A stretch of DNA of 64,000 bases, taken from assembly GCF_943193015.1 (NCBI RefSeq), contig NZ_CALPCM010000008.1, positions 1-64,000 on the forward strand, given 5' to 3'. The stretch's first letter is position 1. The number at the start of each line of letters is the position of its first letter. Both the position numbers and the translations under genes were made by a program. Source of the DNA: Hominisplanchenecus_A murintestinalis (GTDB taxonomy: Bacteria; Bacillota; Clostridia; Lachnospirales; Lachnospiraceae). This document shows, piece by piece, positions 32,218 to 41,472 of this stretch. The notes under the pieces are model-generated. The model was not told the origin of the DNA, ran no database searches, and saw only the letters and a program-made list of their open reading frames with translations.

Positions 32218-33861
32218 CTACAAGTCCACCGACGGGATATCTATCAAATCATCAGGAACCGGAGGGTCAACTACCGGCTCTGACGCCGGGGGCTCCTGCT
32301 GCGCGGGAGTTTCCTGCTGTGCCGGAGTCTCCTGCTGCTCAGGCGTTTCCTGCTGCGCCTGGCTTTCCGACTGCTGCTGGCTCTCTGACTGCTGCGTATC
32401 GTCACCGGAACCGCCCTGGCTGTTCCCGGCGCCGCCCGCGATAATATTTTGTACCGCCGCCAAATCATTGTTCGCGATGGCATTCTGAATCATCGCCACT
32501 ACATTCGGGTCGGAGGAATTGACTCCCACTTCATAGGATACCGGCACTGCCTGATAAGAACTGCTGTTAACCTGCGTCTCTGTCGTCTCCCCGTTTTCCG
32601 TAACGATTTTCCAGAGCTGCGCTTCCACGCCCGTATGAGAGCTCTGTATCTGGCTGAGATATCCTACATCTGCATCTGCCTTCGGGTAAAGCTTCACACC
32701 GCTCGGCTCCGAGGTATTGGTCGTTCTGCTCACATACTCCACCGTCCGTCCCTCCGGGCGGTATTCCTTTCCGTAAACCGTAAATGTCAGCTCTCCTCCA
32801 TAACCATACCCTTCTATATAAACAGGATGTTCGGTATTATTTGAAAACTGTAAATCCATCAATCCTTCCGCTATAGCGGCGTCCTTTGACGGGTCTACAT
32901 AAGTGACGATCATCGTATGGTTATGCCGCTCCAGCACCTCAAGCTCTGATTTAAGCACTGCATTGTACAGAGTAGTGGAAACCTGGCAGATACCGCCGCC
33001 GTAACTGTCTACCACTTTCCCGCTCTCATAAGAAGGCGCGAGTTCATAGCCATTTTCCGCATTAAACGGCTCTACTGCCGCTGTCACCGAGAAGGAATCG
33101 CCCGGATAAAGCAGCGCCCCATTGATTTTTGACGCTCCCACTTCTACATTTGTATTCCTTTGATATGTGGAGCCATAATAAGTCGTTGCCGTTCCCAGCA
33201 CATCCTTCACCTGGGACAGTTCCTCCTGGGTTCCCTTTGGTTTCTCCTCGTCAGCCTCCAACGCAATTTCTCCGCCCTTGCCGTCCCAGGATTTTTCCAT
33301 ATAATTATAAACTTTCTTTGTAGATTTCTCCACGTTCAGGACGATGCCCGTCACACCCGGCTCAATCACAAATTCACCATTTTCTCTGGTAAGGCTGCCG
33401 TCTTTCGCCTCACAGTCCAGTTTTTCCTTCTGCTTTTGGAGATATGATTTGATTTCTTTCTTATCCGGCTTGAACTCAAGCGCATATTTTTTATTCTGAT
33501 GCTCCAGATCCTTGTTATCCTTATACCGTTTCACGATATTCCCGGATTTCCCAAGCCCCAGCGCGTCATCCACAATTTCCTTATTCGACCAGTCCATCCC
33601 CAGTTCTGCAGCGCTGGCCTCTACTTTACTGCTTCCCACCGTAAGCTTTACCTTGCTTTTCAGTTCTTTCTCAGCTTCTTCTTGTACCGCAGCTCTCGCC
33701 TCTTCCGCCGTCATGCCCGATACGTCCGTGCTTCCGATAAACACGCCTTTATTAATCGTATCCTGTGGCTCTGCCGCGCTCGCCGCCCCCCCGGAGAACG
33801 CCAGTGAAAGAGACAGCGCCCCAACTGCCAAAATTCCCGGCCGCAACCATCTTTTTTTCAT
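32218..33861 (-). CDS. Secreted VanW-family protein with PG-binding domains
   Basis: The 547-residue protein has a signal peptide (GILAVGALSLSLAFSGGAAS). Two peptidoglycan-binding-4-like domains (about 35-205) precede a VanW domain (about 215-360) with the signature SYGGGICQVSTTLYNAV and a beta domain (about 365-440). The last 60 residues are an imperfect QQETPAQQETP repeat ending in an acidic Pro-rich tail, probably a wall-spanning or disordered stretch. VanW proteins occur in vancomycin clusters and widely in Clostridia without them; no resistance genes lie nearby, so this is probably a wall-homeostasis protein. Its biochemical activity is not established. Confidence 0.88.
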   Translation of the reverse strand: MKKRWLRPGILAVGALSLSLAFSGGAASAAEPQDTINKGVFIGSTDVSGMTAEEARAAVQEEAEKELKSKVKLTVGSSKVEASAAELGMDWSNKEIVDDALGLGKSGNIVKRYKDNKDLEHQNKKYALEFKPDKKEIKSYLQKQKEKLDCEAKDGSLTRENGEFVIEPGVTGIVLNVEKSTKKVYNYMEKSWDGKGGEIALEADEEKPKGTQEELSQVKDVLGTATTYYGSTYQRNTNVEVGASKINGALLYPGDSFSVTAAVEPFNAENGYELAPSYESGKVVDSYGGGICQVSTTLYNAVLKSELEVLERHNHTMIVTYVDPSKDAAIAEGLMDLQFSNNTEHPVYIEGYGYGGELTFTVYGKEYRPEGRTVEYVSRTTNTSEPSGVKLYPKADADVGYLSQIQSSHTGVEAQLWKIVTENGETTETQVNSSSYQAVPVSYEVGVNSSDPNVVAMIQNAIANNDLAAVQNIIAGGAGNSQGGSGDDTQQSESQQQSESQAQQETPEQQETPAQQETPAQQEPPASEPVVDPPVPDDLIDIPSVDL

Positions 33862-33909
33862 TATTTACCCCTCTTTTCTAAAACCGATTTTAAAGCAGCG
33901 CCCCGTACT

Positions 33910-34017
33910 TTATACCAAATACGCCAGTACCATCGGCACTACCATTGCAATTACCACCAGAATGACGATTACTGACGCAATGATGCGCTTTGTCTTGCTG
34001 TCGTTAAAGTTAATCAT
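33910..34017 (-). CDS. 35-residue single-helix membrane peptide
   Basis: It starts MINFNDSKTKRI, followed by one membrane helix (IASVIVILVVIAMVVPMVLAYL). GAGGTGA precedes the ATG by a suitable distance. It lies between the exonuclease (6 bp after its stop) and the VanW gene (48 bp before it), so it is probably in that operon. From memory similar peptides sit beside VanW genes in related bacteria; this needs a database check. Confidence 0.7.
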   Translation of the reverse strand: MINFNDSKTKRIIASVIVILVVIAMVVPMVLAYLV

Positions 34018-34023
34018 TTCATC

Positions 34024-34737
34024 TCACCTCTTTATTCTTCCATAATCTCGTATGATTGTATCTATCATTCTGGACGCTTCGCTCTTTGTTAAATTATCTA
34101 TAGAAACGTCCGGTTCTATTCTATGATATTTTATCAAATCATTCAAGTAAACTTTTTGTGATTTTGTTATCGGGCTGTCCTTTTTTACCTGGCAATACAA
34201 CGGTGCAGGCGCAAATGCCGCCGGGGATACCAGATAAAAATCTTTTTTCAGGAATCCATAGAGCCGGCTTGCCGCGATTGCATCATCATAAGCCCTGTGA
34301 CAGTGTTCTCTTTCAATCCCATAATATCCGCACAGGGACTCCAGGCTCTTTTTCTTCGGCTCCTCCATAAACTTCCTGGCAATTTTCAGCGTATCAATTC
34401 CCGTGCGCTCAAATTCTGCTCCCATATTCACAGCCGCCCTTTTGACAAAGCTGTAGTCAAAGAGAATGTTGTGCCCCAAAAGAGGCAGCTCCCCGCCAAA
34501 CTCCAGAAGACCCGCTACAGCCTGCTCCACCGATGACGCGCCAGCCACCATCTCATCCGTGATTCCCGTCAGCTCTGTGATAAACGCGGGAATCTGTATT
34601 TTATGATCCACAAAGCTCTGGTACGTTTCCAGGATTTCCCCATCCTTTACCCGCGCCGCACCGATTTCCAGTATCTTATCCCGTTTTGGGTCTACGCCCG
34701 TGGTTTCTAAATCCAAGGCTATGTATTCTATGCTCAT
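34024..34737 (-). CDS. DnaQ-like 3'-5' exonuclease
   Basis: The 237-residue DEDDh exonuclease has Exo I YIALDLETTGVDP near residue 4-16, Exo II LLGHNILFDYSFV and Exo III EHCHRAYDDAIAA. The C-terminal 60 residues (SPITKSQKVYLNDLIKYHRI) form an extra domain. The frame is open seven codons upstream, but GAGGAG before 34737 supports the shorter start. It may act in repair or RNA processing; substrate choice cannot be read. Confidence 0.88.
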   Translation of the reverse strand: MSIEYIALDLETTGVDPKRDKILEIGAARVKDGEILETYQSFVDHKIQIPAFITELTGITDEMVAGASSVEQAVAGLLEFGGELPLLGHNILFDYSFVKRAAVNMGAEFERTGIDTLKIARKFMEEPKKKSLESLCGYYGIEREHCHRAYDDAIAASRLYGFLKKDFYLVSPAAFAPAPLYCQVKKDSPITKSQKVYLNDLIKYHRIEPDVSIDNLTKSEASRMIDTIIRDYGRIKR

Positions 34738-34793
34738 TCTCTCCTCTTTCTGACACACTTTTGCGTCATCCCTGTAATTTCATAATTCCTCTG

Positions 34794-36551
34794 TCAGCAT
34801 TCAAAAACCTGCGCGCCTCCCCCTGCCAGCACCCACACCGCCGCATTTCCTGTCAGCGGGCTGCGGCTATGGTAGTCAAACACTACCCGGCACGGCAAAG
34901 CGCCTCCTGTTTTCAGCACATCTTCAAAAAACACCTCGCCATGCGTCATATTCATCATCTGGCGGGAAGTATACCCCTGATACCCTTTCAAATAGCGGTG
35001 ATTTTCCGCCTCACTCTGGTAGAATTCCCGAAACCCTTCTCTGTAAGCTGATAAATCCTTCGCCCACGCCGGACGGCTCTTGCTGTTCTCCCTCAGATAC
35101 AAATCCAAAAGCAAAAGTTCATCATACAGCGCGCCCCTCTCTGCATCCACCTCATGCGCAAAGGAACGCAGGATTTCCATCCGTCCCATCCGGGAATGGT
35201 TTCTCCCCCGAAGCCCATTTTCTTCATAATACCGGGCAAGCGCTTCAAACATCCCATATGGATGGGGAAAGCACTGCTCCAGTGCTTCCAGGACGTTCGC
35301 AAACTGGCTGCTGTTGTAGTAGACCTCCACCATCTCTTCAACCCCTTTTAATTTAAGAATCTCCTCATAGGAAATCCAACGGGTATACAAAACTTCATAC
35401 GGCGGCTCCTGACGGTAAACCAACCCATACTTCCCTGCCATCTGATGCATTTTCGAGCCCTTCAGCACTTTCAGGAAACCAAGCTGAAGCTGCTGCGGAG
35501 CCATAGCATAAACTTCATTAAAAGAATGGATAAAACTCTCATAGTCTTCATAAGGGAGTCCCGCAATCAAATCCAAATGCTGATGGATATTGTTCCCCCC
35601 ACGGACATACGCTGTTCTCTGCGCAAGCCTGGAAATCTCCGTTACACGTTCAATCTCCTGCAGGGTCTTTGGATTTACTGACTGCACGCCTATTTCAAGC
35701 TGTATCAGCCCCACACGCATCCCGGCAAGAATCTCCAGTTCCTCCTCATCCAGCAAATCCGCCGCGATTTCAAAGTGGAAGTTCGTAATTCCATTGTCGT
35801 GCTCCGCCAGGTAACGCCAGATAGCCTTCGCATGGCTATGGCTGCAGTTGAACGTCCTGTCCACAAACTTTACCTGCGGCACTTTCGCATCCAGGAAAAA
35901 CTGCAGTTCCTGAAGCACCAGCTCCAGGCTGCGGAAACGTACCCGCTTATCTATTGAAGAAAGACAGTAACTGCATGAAAACGGACATCCTCTGCTGCTC
36001 TCATAGTAGATAATCTTATGCGCAAAGTCCTCAAGACTTTCATACACAAAAGGAATTTCATCCAAATCCATCTGTTTTGCCGGGAGATTTTCACAGATTT
36101 CCCCTGACGCCCTGCGCCAGATTAACCCTGGTATCCCCGCCAGTTCCGTCTCTGCCTCCAGCCCTCCTGCATAAATCTCCGCCAGCGCCCGGAAGCTTCT
36201 TTCCCCCTCTCCGGCCATTACACCCGCTGCCTGAGGATATTCCTGTAGAAATCTGACGGCGTCATAAGACACTTCCGGCCCCCCAGCCCAGACAGGCACC
36301 TTGGGGCAGAGCAAGTGAAAATCCCGAATCAGCCCAGCCACATATTCCCGATTCCAGATATAACAGGAAAATGCCGCCACATCCGGTTTTCTGCGGTAAA
36401 TATCTGCCAAAATCTCTTCTTTCTGATGATTAATCGTATACTCTGCAATCTCCACCTGCTCCCGATACTCTCCGGCACACGCCCGCAGACAATAGACCGC
36501 CAGGTTCGAATGGATATATTTTGCATTGATTGCTATCAATAAAATCTTCAT
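34794..36551 (-). CDS. B12-binding radical SAM protein (DUF4080 type)
   Basis: The 585-residue protein has an N-terminal cobalamin-binding Rossmann domain (MKILLIAINAKYIHSNLAVY and VWAGGPEVSYDA). A radical SAM barrel has the cluster motif CPFSCSYC around residues 190-200. A C-terminal DUF4080 domain has YYNSSQFANVLEAL. The four-iron cluster reduces SAM to a radical, and cobalamin may carry a methyl group. The reaction is unknown for this subgroup. I use the start at 36551, which fits the domain boundary. It may be co-transcribed with the exonuclease 56 bp further on. Confidence 0.88.
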   Translation of the reverse strand: MKILLIAINAKYIHSNLAVYCLRACAGEYREQVEIAEYTINHQKEEILADIYRRKPDVAAFSCYIWNREYVAGLIRDFHLLCPKVPVWAGGPEVSYDAVRFLQEYPQAAGVMAGEGERSFRALAEIYAGGLEAETELAGIPGLIWRRASGEICENLPAKQMDLDEIPFVYESLEDFAHKIIYYESSRGCPFSCSYCLSSIDKRVRFRSLELVLQELQFFLDAKVPQVKFVDRTFNCSHSHAKAIWRYLAEHDNGITNFHFEIAADLLDEEELEILAGMRVGLIQLEIGVQSVNPKTLQEIERVTEISRLAQRTAYVRGGNNIHQHLDLIAGLPYEDYESFIHSFNEVYAMAPQQLQLGFLKVLKGSKMHQMAGKYGLVYRQEPPYEVLYTRWISYEEILKLKGVEEMVEVYYNSSQFANVLEALEQCFPHPYGMFEALARYYEENGLRGRNHSRMGRMEILRSFAHEVDAERGALYDELLLLDLYLRENSKSRPAWAKDLSAYREGFREFYQSEAENHRYLKGYQGYTSRQMMNMTHGEVFFEDVLKTGGALPCRVVFDYHSRSPLTGNAAVWVLAGGGAQVFEC

Positions 36552-36618
36552 ACTTTCTTCTTTCCGGCACACTTGCCGCGCCATTCCGGTAAATTTAAAG
36601 GTTTAATAAACATTCTCC

Positions 36619-38391
36619 TTACACGCTCCGGGCAAACTGGCTGTTATACAGCTCGGCATAGAAACCGCCTTCTGCCAGCAGCGTTTCATGGTTCCCCTGC
36701 TCAATGATATGTCCATCTTTCATCACCAAAATCACATCCGCTTCCTTAATCGTCGACAGGCGGTGCGCCACTATAAAACTCGTGCGTCCCTGCATCATCC
36801 GCGCGAAAGCTTTCTGTATCCTGATTTCCGTCCGTGTGTCGATAGACGAGGTCGCCTCATCGAGAATCAGCATCGGCGGCAGGCACAGCATCACTCGGGC
36901 AATACAAAGAAGCTGCTTCTGTCCCTGGGACAAATTACCTCCGGACTCGGAAATCTGTGTATCATAACCGTCCGGCATCCGGGAGATGAAGCCGTGGGCG
37001 TGCGCCTCCTTCGCCGCCTGAATAATTTCCTCTCTGGACGCGTCCGGCTTTCCGTAGGAAATATTTTCCGCCACCGTGCCCGCCTTCAGCCACGTTTCCT
37101 GCAGTACCATGCCGTAGTTTCTCCGCAGGCTGTCCCGAGTCAGGCTTTTTATCGGATACCCGCTCACACGGATTTCTCCCGCATCCACGTCATAAAAACG
37201 CATCAGAAGATTAATCATCGTAGTTTTCCCGCACCCGGTAGGTCCTACGATAGCAATCCGCTGTCCCGGTTTCACGTTCAGATTCAGATTCTGTATCAAA
37301 GGCGCATCCTTTTTATAAGAAAATGCCACATTTTCAAGTTCAACGCTTCCATGCACCCGCTCCGGCGTCAGAGCCAGCGCATCCGGGGCGTCCGGCGCCT
37401 GCGGCATCTCATCAATCAAATCAAAAACCCGCCCCGCGCATACCACCGCATTCTGAAACTCTGTAGCCACGCCGGAAATCTCATTAAAGGGCTTTGTATA
37501 CTGATTCGCATAGCTCACAAAGCAGGAAAGCTGCCCCACGGTAAGCCTGCCCCGTATTGCCATGACCGCACCGATAATCGCTACCCCCGTAGACACCAGG
37601 TTATTCACAAACCGCGTCGAAGGATTTGTCAGCGATGAGAAAAAAATCGCCTTCAGGCTGCTGGTTCGCAGCTTTTCATTGATGGCCTGAAAACGCTGCT
37701 CCGCCTCCTTTTCATAGGAAAACGCCTTGACAATTTTCTGATTCCCCACCATCTCATCTACCAGCCCCGTCATTGCCGCACGCGCCTCAGACTGGGCGCG
37801 GAACATAGAAAATGTACGCCGTGCAATAAAGCTCGCTACAAACAGGGACATCGGCGTCATTACCACCACAAACACCGTAATCGCCACATTGATTCCCAGC
37901 ATAAATCCCAGCGTCCCGAAAATCGTAATAATTCCTGTAAAAAGCTGTGAAAATCCCATCAAAAGGCCGTCAGAAAACTGATCCACATCCGCGACTACCC
38001 GGCTGATAATCTCGCCGTATTGGCGGCTGTCAATATAGCGCAGCGGCAGTTCCTCAAGATGCTCAAACGCCTGGGTACGGATATCCTTCACGACATGATA
38101 CGTAATTTTATTGTTGCACAGGTTCATCAGCCACTGTGCCAGGGCAGTTGCCGCTACAACCAGAGCAAAGCGCACCAGAATGGGCAGCAGGCCGTCAAAG
38201 TCCACATTCCCTTTCCCTATCACTAAATCAATCCCACGCCCGGTCAGCACCGGGGCATACAGTGTAAGCACGACGCTTACCACTGCAAATATCAATGAAA
38301 GAATCAGCAGATGCCTGTACGGCTGAATCAGACGCAGAATTCTCCGATATATTTCTCTATTTTTTATGGAACGTTCCTTCTTCTCATTCAT
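36619..38391 (-). CDS. ABC exporter subunit, catalytic half
   Basis: The 590-residue fused TMD-NBD half-transporter has six membrane helices in the first 320 residues and an ATPase after about 345. It shows Walker A GPTGCGKTT, signature NLSQGQKQ, Walker B MLILDEATSSID with the catalytic Glu, and an H-loop IVAHRLST. The altered signature (LSQGQ, not LSGGQ) completes the partner's weak site. It overlaps the partner gene by 4 bp. This pairing is typical of heterodimeric multidrug or lipid exporters (TM287/288, BmrCD type); substrate unknown. Confidence 0.93.
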   Translation of the reverse strand: MNEKKERSIKNREIYRRILRLIQPYRHLLILSLIFAVVSVVLTLYAPVLTGRGIDLVIGKGNVDFDGLLPILVRFALVVAATALAQWLMNLCNNKITYHVVKDIRTQAFEHLEELPLRYIDSRQYGEIISRVVADVDQFSDGLLMGFSQLFTGIITIFGTLGFMLGINVAITVFVVVMTPMSLFVASFIARRTFSMFRAQSEARAAMTGLVDEMVGNQKIVKAFSYEKEAEQRFQAINEKLRTSSLKAIFFSSLTNPSTRFVNNLVSTGVAIIGAVMAIRGRLTVGQLSCFVSYANQYTKPFNEISGVATEFQNAVVCAGRVFDLIDEMPQAPDAPDALALTPERVHGSVELENVAFSYKKDAPLIQNLNLNVKPGQRIAIVGPTGCGKTTMINLLMRFYDVDAGEIRVSGYPIKSLTRDSLRRNYGMVLQETWLKAGTVAENISYGKPDASREEIIQAAKEAHAHGFISRMPDGYDTQISESGGNLSQGQKQLLCIARVMLCLPPMLILDEATSSIDTRTEIRIQKAFARMMQGRTSFIVAHRLSTIKEADVILVMKDGHIIEQGNHETLLAEGGFYAELYNSQFARSV

Positions 38392-40118
38392 GACTTTTCA
38401 AGCTCCTTTTCCGAAAACTGGGACATGCAGATTTCGTGATATACCCCGCACGTCTCCAACAGTTCCCTGTGGGTTCCCAGTCCCACCTGACGGCCGTCAT
38501 CCAGCACCAGAATCTGGTCTGCATCTTTAATAGACGCGGCGCGTTGGGATACGATAAATACCGTCATTCCCCGTGTCTGCGCTGCTATCGCCCGGCGCAG
38601 TTTCGCATCTGTGGCAAAATCCAGCGCCGAAGCGCTGTCGTCAAGAATCAAAATCTCCGGCTCACCCACCAACGCCCGGGCAATGGTAAGACGCTGGCGC
38701 TGCCCGCCGGAAAAATTCTTCCCGCCCTGGAGAACCATTGTCTCCAGTCCGTCCGGCTTCGCCTCTACAAACTCTTTCGCCTGAGCAATTTCCAGCGCAC
38801 GGTAAATCTCATCATCCGACGCCCCCTTCTTCCCCCATTGCATATTTTCACGGATAGTTCCCGCAAACAGTACCGCGTTCTGCGGCACAATCCCTATGTT
38901 TCCACGAAGCCGTGAAAACGGATATTCCCGCACATCCACACCGTCTACCAGCACCTCGCCTGCCGACGCGTCGTAAAATCTGGGAATCAGGTTCACCACT
39001 GTACTTTTTCCCGAACCCGTACCGCCAATAATGCCGATTGTCTGCCCCCGCTTCACTTCCATGCGGATATCAGTAAGCGCATTTTTCCCGCCCTTATAAG
39101 CAAAGTCTACATGGCGGAAGCTCACTTTCATTTCCCCTTCCCGGATGTCCGTCTCACTCCCGCCTTCCTTCATCCCCGAAGCCTGGGAAAATACATCATT
39201 AATGCGCCCCGCCGATGCAGAAGCCTTCGTCACGGACACAATCAGCATCGACAGCGCCAGCAGCGCCAGCAGCACCTGAGTCATATAGTTAATCAAGGCT
39301 ATCAGCCCGCCCTGGGTCAATTCCCCGGAATAAACCGTCCCGCCGCCAAGCCACAATACGACAAGAATCGCCGCATTGATAATCACATACGTCGCCGGGT
39401 TAAGCAGTGCTGAAATCTTCCCAACCAAAAGCTGCATATGCATCAGGCCCTCACTCTCCTCCCGGAAGTCCTGAATCTCATCCTCCTGCCTCGAAAACGC
39501 CCGTACAACCCTAGCGCCTGCCAGGCTCTCCCGCGTAAGGCGCAGCACCACGTCCAGACGATTCTGTACTTTTTTATACAATGGGATCGTCGCCAGCATA
39601 ATTCCATAAATCACCAGGGAAAGCACCGGAACCAATACCACAAAAATCCACGCCAGCCGGGCGTTCACCACAAACGCCATCACTACCGCCCCGACAACGA
39701 TAAACGGCGAGCGCAGAAATAGGCGCAGCAGCAGATTTACCCCTGCCTGTACCTGATTGATATCACTGGTAAGGCGCGTCACCAACGTAGAAGTCCCAAT
39801 CATGTCCAGCTCCGTATAAGAAAAACTGTTAACATGCCGAAACAGATCCTCCCGAAGCGCCGTCCCAAAACCCGTTGCTGCTTTTGCCGCAAAATACTGC
39901 GCCGTAGCTGAGCACAGCAGCCCAAACACCCCAAAAGCCACCATCACGGCACACATCATCATAATATATCCCATATCCCTGTCTCGGATTCCCACATCCA
40001 CAATCCTCGCCATAACCAGAGGCGTGAGCAGCTCAAAACATGCCTCCAGCATCTTAAACATGGGGGCGATAACGCTCTCTTTCTTATATTTCCGCAAATA
40101 TCTTTTCAATTTAAACAT
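38388..40118 (-). CDS. ABC exporter subunit with degenerate ATP site
   Basis: The 576-residue partner half-transporter has six membrane helices and an NBD with Walker A GGTGSGKST and canonical signature NFSGGQRQR. Walker B reads ILILDDSASALD, with Asp in place of the catalytic Glu, and the switch is VSQR, with Gln in place of His. These changes are the hallmark of the non-hydrolysing site of asymmetric exporters. The frame is open 17 codons upstream; I start at the MFKLKRYLRKYKKE residue run, but an upstream Met is possible. Confidence 0.92.
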   Translation of the reverse strand: MFKLKRYLRKYKKESVIAPMFKMLEACFELLTPLVMARIVDVGIRDRDMGYIMMMCAVMVAFGVFGLLCSATAQYFAAKAATGFGTALREDLFRHVNSFSYTELDMIGTSTLVTRLTSDINQVQAGVNLLLRLFLRSPFIVVGAVVMAFVVNARLAWIFVVLVPVLSLVIYGIMLATIPLYKKVQNRLDVVLRLTRESLAGARVVRAFSRQEDEIQDFREESEGLMHMQLLVGKISALLNPATYVIINAAILVVLWLGGGTVYSGELTQGGLIALINYMTQVLLALLALSMLIVSVTKASASAGRINDVFSQASGMKEGGSETDIREGEMKVSFRHVDFAYKGGKNALTDIRMEVKRGQTIGIIGGTGSGKSTVVNLIPRFYDASAGEVLVDGVDVREYPFSRLRGNIGIVPQNAVLFAGTIRENMQWGKKGASDDEIYRALEIAQAKEFVEAKPDGLETMVLQGGKNFSGGQRQRLTIARALVGEPEILILDDSASALDFATDAKLRRAIAAQTRGMTVFIVSQRAASIKDADQILVLDDGRQVGLGTHRELLETCGVYHEICMSQFSEKELEKS

Positions 40119-40215
40119 AATCTTCTTTACCCAGCCTTGTCTCATCCAACTTTTTCCGCTATTATACAACTAATCCCCAAAAATGTATAGGGCGCTTTTA
40201 TACCTTGATTATAAC

Positions 40216-40247
40216 AATTGCGGTTTGTCGGGGAGGTTGCCGCAATT
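40216..40247. other. 8-bp inverted repeat between exporter and MerR genes
   Basis: AATTGCGG (40216-40223) pairs with CCGCAATT (40240-40247). No T-run follows. It could be an operator in the divergent promoter region. Confidence 0.5.
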
Positions 40248-40314
40248 TAGAAACCATACAGCAGCTACAAGATACACATTCATCAAAAAAATTTAATTTT
40301 TTGCACATTATCTA

Positions 40315-40345
40315 TTGACTTTATACCAGCTATATCCCTTATAGT
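40315..40345 (+). promoter_or_regulatory. MerR-type promoter with 19-bp spacer
   Basis: TTGACT and TATAGT are 19 bp apart, not the usual 17. Overlong spacers are the hallmark of promoters that MerR proteins activate by bending DNA. It sits 32 bp before the MerR start, so the gene is probably autoregulated. Confidence 0.65.
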
Positions 40346-40376
40346 GACTGCAAGAACAGAAAGAAAGGAGCATTTA

Positions 40377-41225
40377 ATGAGCATCAAAGAAGCCGAAGCG
40401 CTGACAGGAATCACGAAACAGAACATCCGTTTTTATGAGAAGAAAGGCCTGCTGCATCCACACCGAAACCAGGAAAACGATTACCGCGAGTACACTGATG
40501 AGGACATAGAGACTTTGAAGAAGATTAAAATCCTGCGGAAACTTGATATCTCTCTTGAGCATATCCAGCGAATTCTGAACGGTGAAGACATGGCCTCTAT
40601 CATACAGCAACAGCTCAATTTTCTATTGGAAAGGAAAAATGACCTTGATGCCGCCATCCAGATGTGCCAGTTTCTGCTTCACACTGAAATCACTTCCATG
40701 AACACCGAAAAAGTACTGCGAAAAATGGAGGACATGGAAAAGAAGGGAGGACGTTTTATGACTATCTTAAACGATTACAAAAAAGTAGCCAACGTAGAGG
40801 CAAAAAAAGAATTTTCTTTCATACCGGACAATATGGCTCTGAACCCTGCACAGTTTACAGAAGCACTCTGCAAGTATGCTTCTGACAATGACTTGAACCT
40901 GTGCATTACCCACGAGGGAATGTATCCGAAATTTGAAATTGACGGCGTAGAATATGAAGCATATCGGAGTTTCGGAAGATTCGGGGCTGTCATTACATGT
41001 GAAATGACACATCCTGAATTATTAGAAAAGGAATATGCTGACGTCCCAAAAGAAACCAGCCGCATCTACCGCATGATTCATTGGGCAATTTTTCACACGG
41101 CTATTCCCATCATAGGCTTTTTATACTTCTGGCTTGTGGGCAAAAACATTTTATTGGCTGCCTGGATGACCATTGTTTACCTGTGCATGCTCCGTTTTGG
41201 ATTCAGAAGCTTCCGGGCAAGGTAA
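40377..41225 (+). CDS. MerR-family regulator with membrane-helix tail
   Basis: The 282-residue protein has an N-terminal MerR HTH (SIKEAEALTGITKQNIRFYE) and a dimerisation helix (about 75-120). A middle domain of about 100 residues (EFSFIPDNMALNPAQFTEAL) has no sure match, and the end carries two hydrophobic segments (about 235-275: AIFHTAIPIIGFLYFWLV, ILLAAWMTIVYLCML). The tail implies a membrane-tethered regulator, unlike soluble drug-sensing MerR proteins. It is divergent from the ABC exporter genes, which are a plausible target. AAAGGAG precedes the start. Confidence 0.85.
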   Translation: MSIKEAEALTGITKQNIRFYEKKGLLHPHRNQENDYREYTDEDIETLKKIKILRKLDISLEHIQRILNGEDMASIIQQQLNFLLERKNDLDAAIQMCQFLLHTEITSMNTEKVLRKMEDMEKKGGRFMTILNDYKKVANVEAKKEFSFIPDNMALNPAQFTEALCKYASDNDLNLCITHEGMYPKFEIDGVEYEAYRSFGRFGAVITCEMTHPELLEKEYADVPKETSRIYRMIHWAIFHTAIPIIGFLYFWLVGKNILLAAWMTIVYLCMLRFGFRSFRAR

Positions 41226-41233
41226 ATCCTATT

Positions 41234-41272
41234 GGCAAAAAACAGTAGCATATCACTGTTTTTTGCCTTTTT
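41234..41272 (+). terminator. Terminator of the MerR gene
   Basis: GGCAAAAAACAGT pairs with ACTGTTTTTTGCC (13 bp) with an 8-nt loop, followed by TTTTT. Confidence 0.85.
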
Positions 41273-41284
41273 CTATTTTAGGGG

Positions 41285-41313
41285 TTGACAAAGCGCTCCA
41301 TGTTTGATAAGAT
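41285..41313 (+). promoter_or_regulatory. Promoter of tRNA-Gly
   Basis: TTGACA, a 17-bp spacer, and TAAGAT, 31 bp before the tRNA. Confidence 0.65.
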
Positions 41314-41343
41314 ATGGAACGTACCGTTCGAAACGGCACATAT

Positions 41344-41416
41344 GCGCGAGTGGCTCAGTTGGTGGAGCGCGACCTTGCCAAGGTCGAGGCCGCGGGTTCG
41401 AGTCCCGTCTCGCGCT
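41344..41416 (+). tRNA. tRNA-Gly (anticodon GCC)
   Basis: It is a complete cloverleaf: 7-bp acceptor stem GCGCGAG with CTCGCGC, D arm with TGGCTCAGTTGG, anticodon stem CGACC/GGTCG around loop TTGCCAA (anticodon GCC), and T arm with GGTTCGAGTCC. The discriminator is U (position 41416), and CCA is not encoded. A terminator follows directly, so it is a single-gene unit read in the same direction as pyk. Confidence 0.96.
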
Positions 41417-41424
41417 TTTTTTAT

Positions 41425-41454
41425 GCCCCGGATTTTAAGTATTCCGGGGCTTTT
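41425..41454 (+). terminator. Terminator after tRNA-Gly
   Basis: GCCCCGGA pairs with TCCGGGGC, followed by TTTTATTTT. Confidence 0.8.
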
Positions 41455-41472
41455 ATTTTCCGGAAACTATAG

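Noticed and set aside
32218..33861. Vancomycin resistance cluster
   Set aside because: Only a VanW-type protein is present; there is no ligase (VanA/B), VanH or VanX nearby, and the two-component pair is far away.
36688..37638. 316-codon open frame on + opposite the ABC exporter gene
   Set aside because: Antisense to the well-supported ATPase domain; Arg/His-rich composition and no ribosome binding site.
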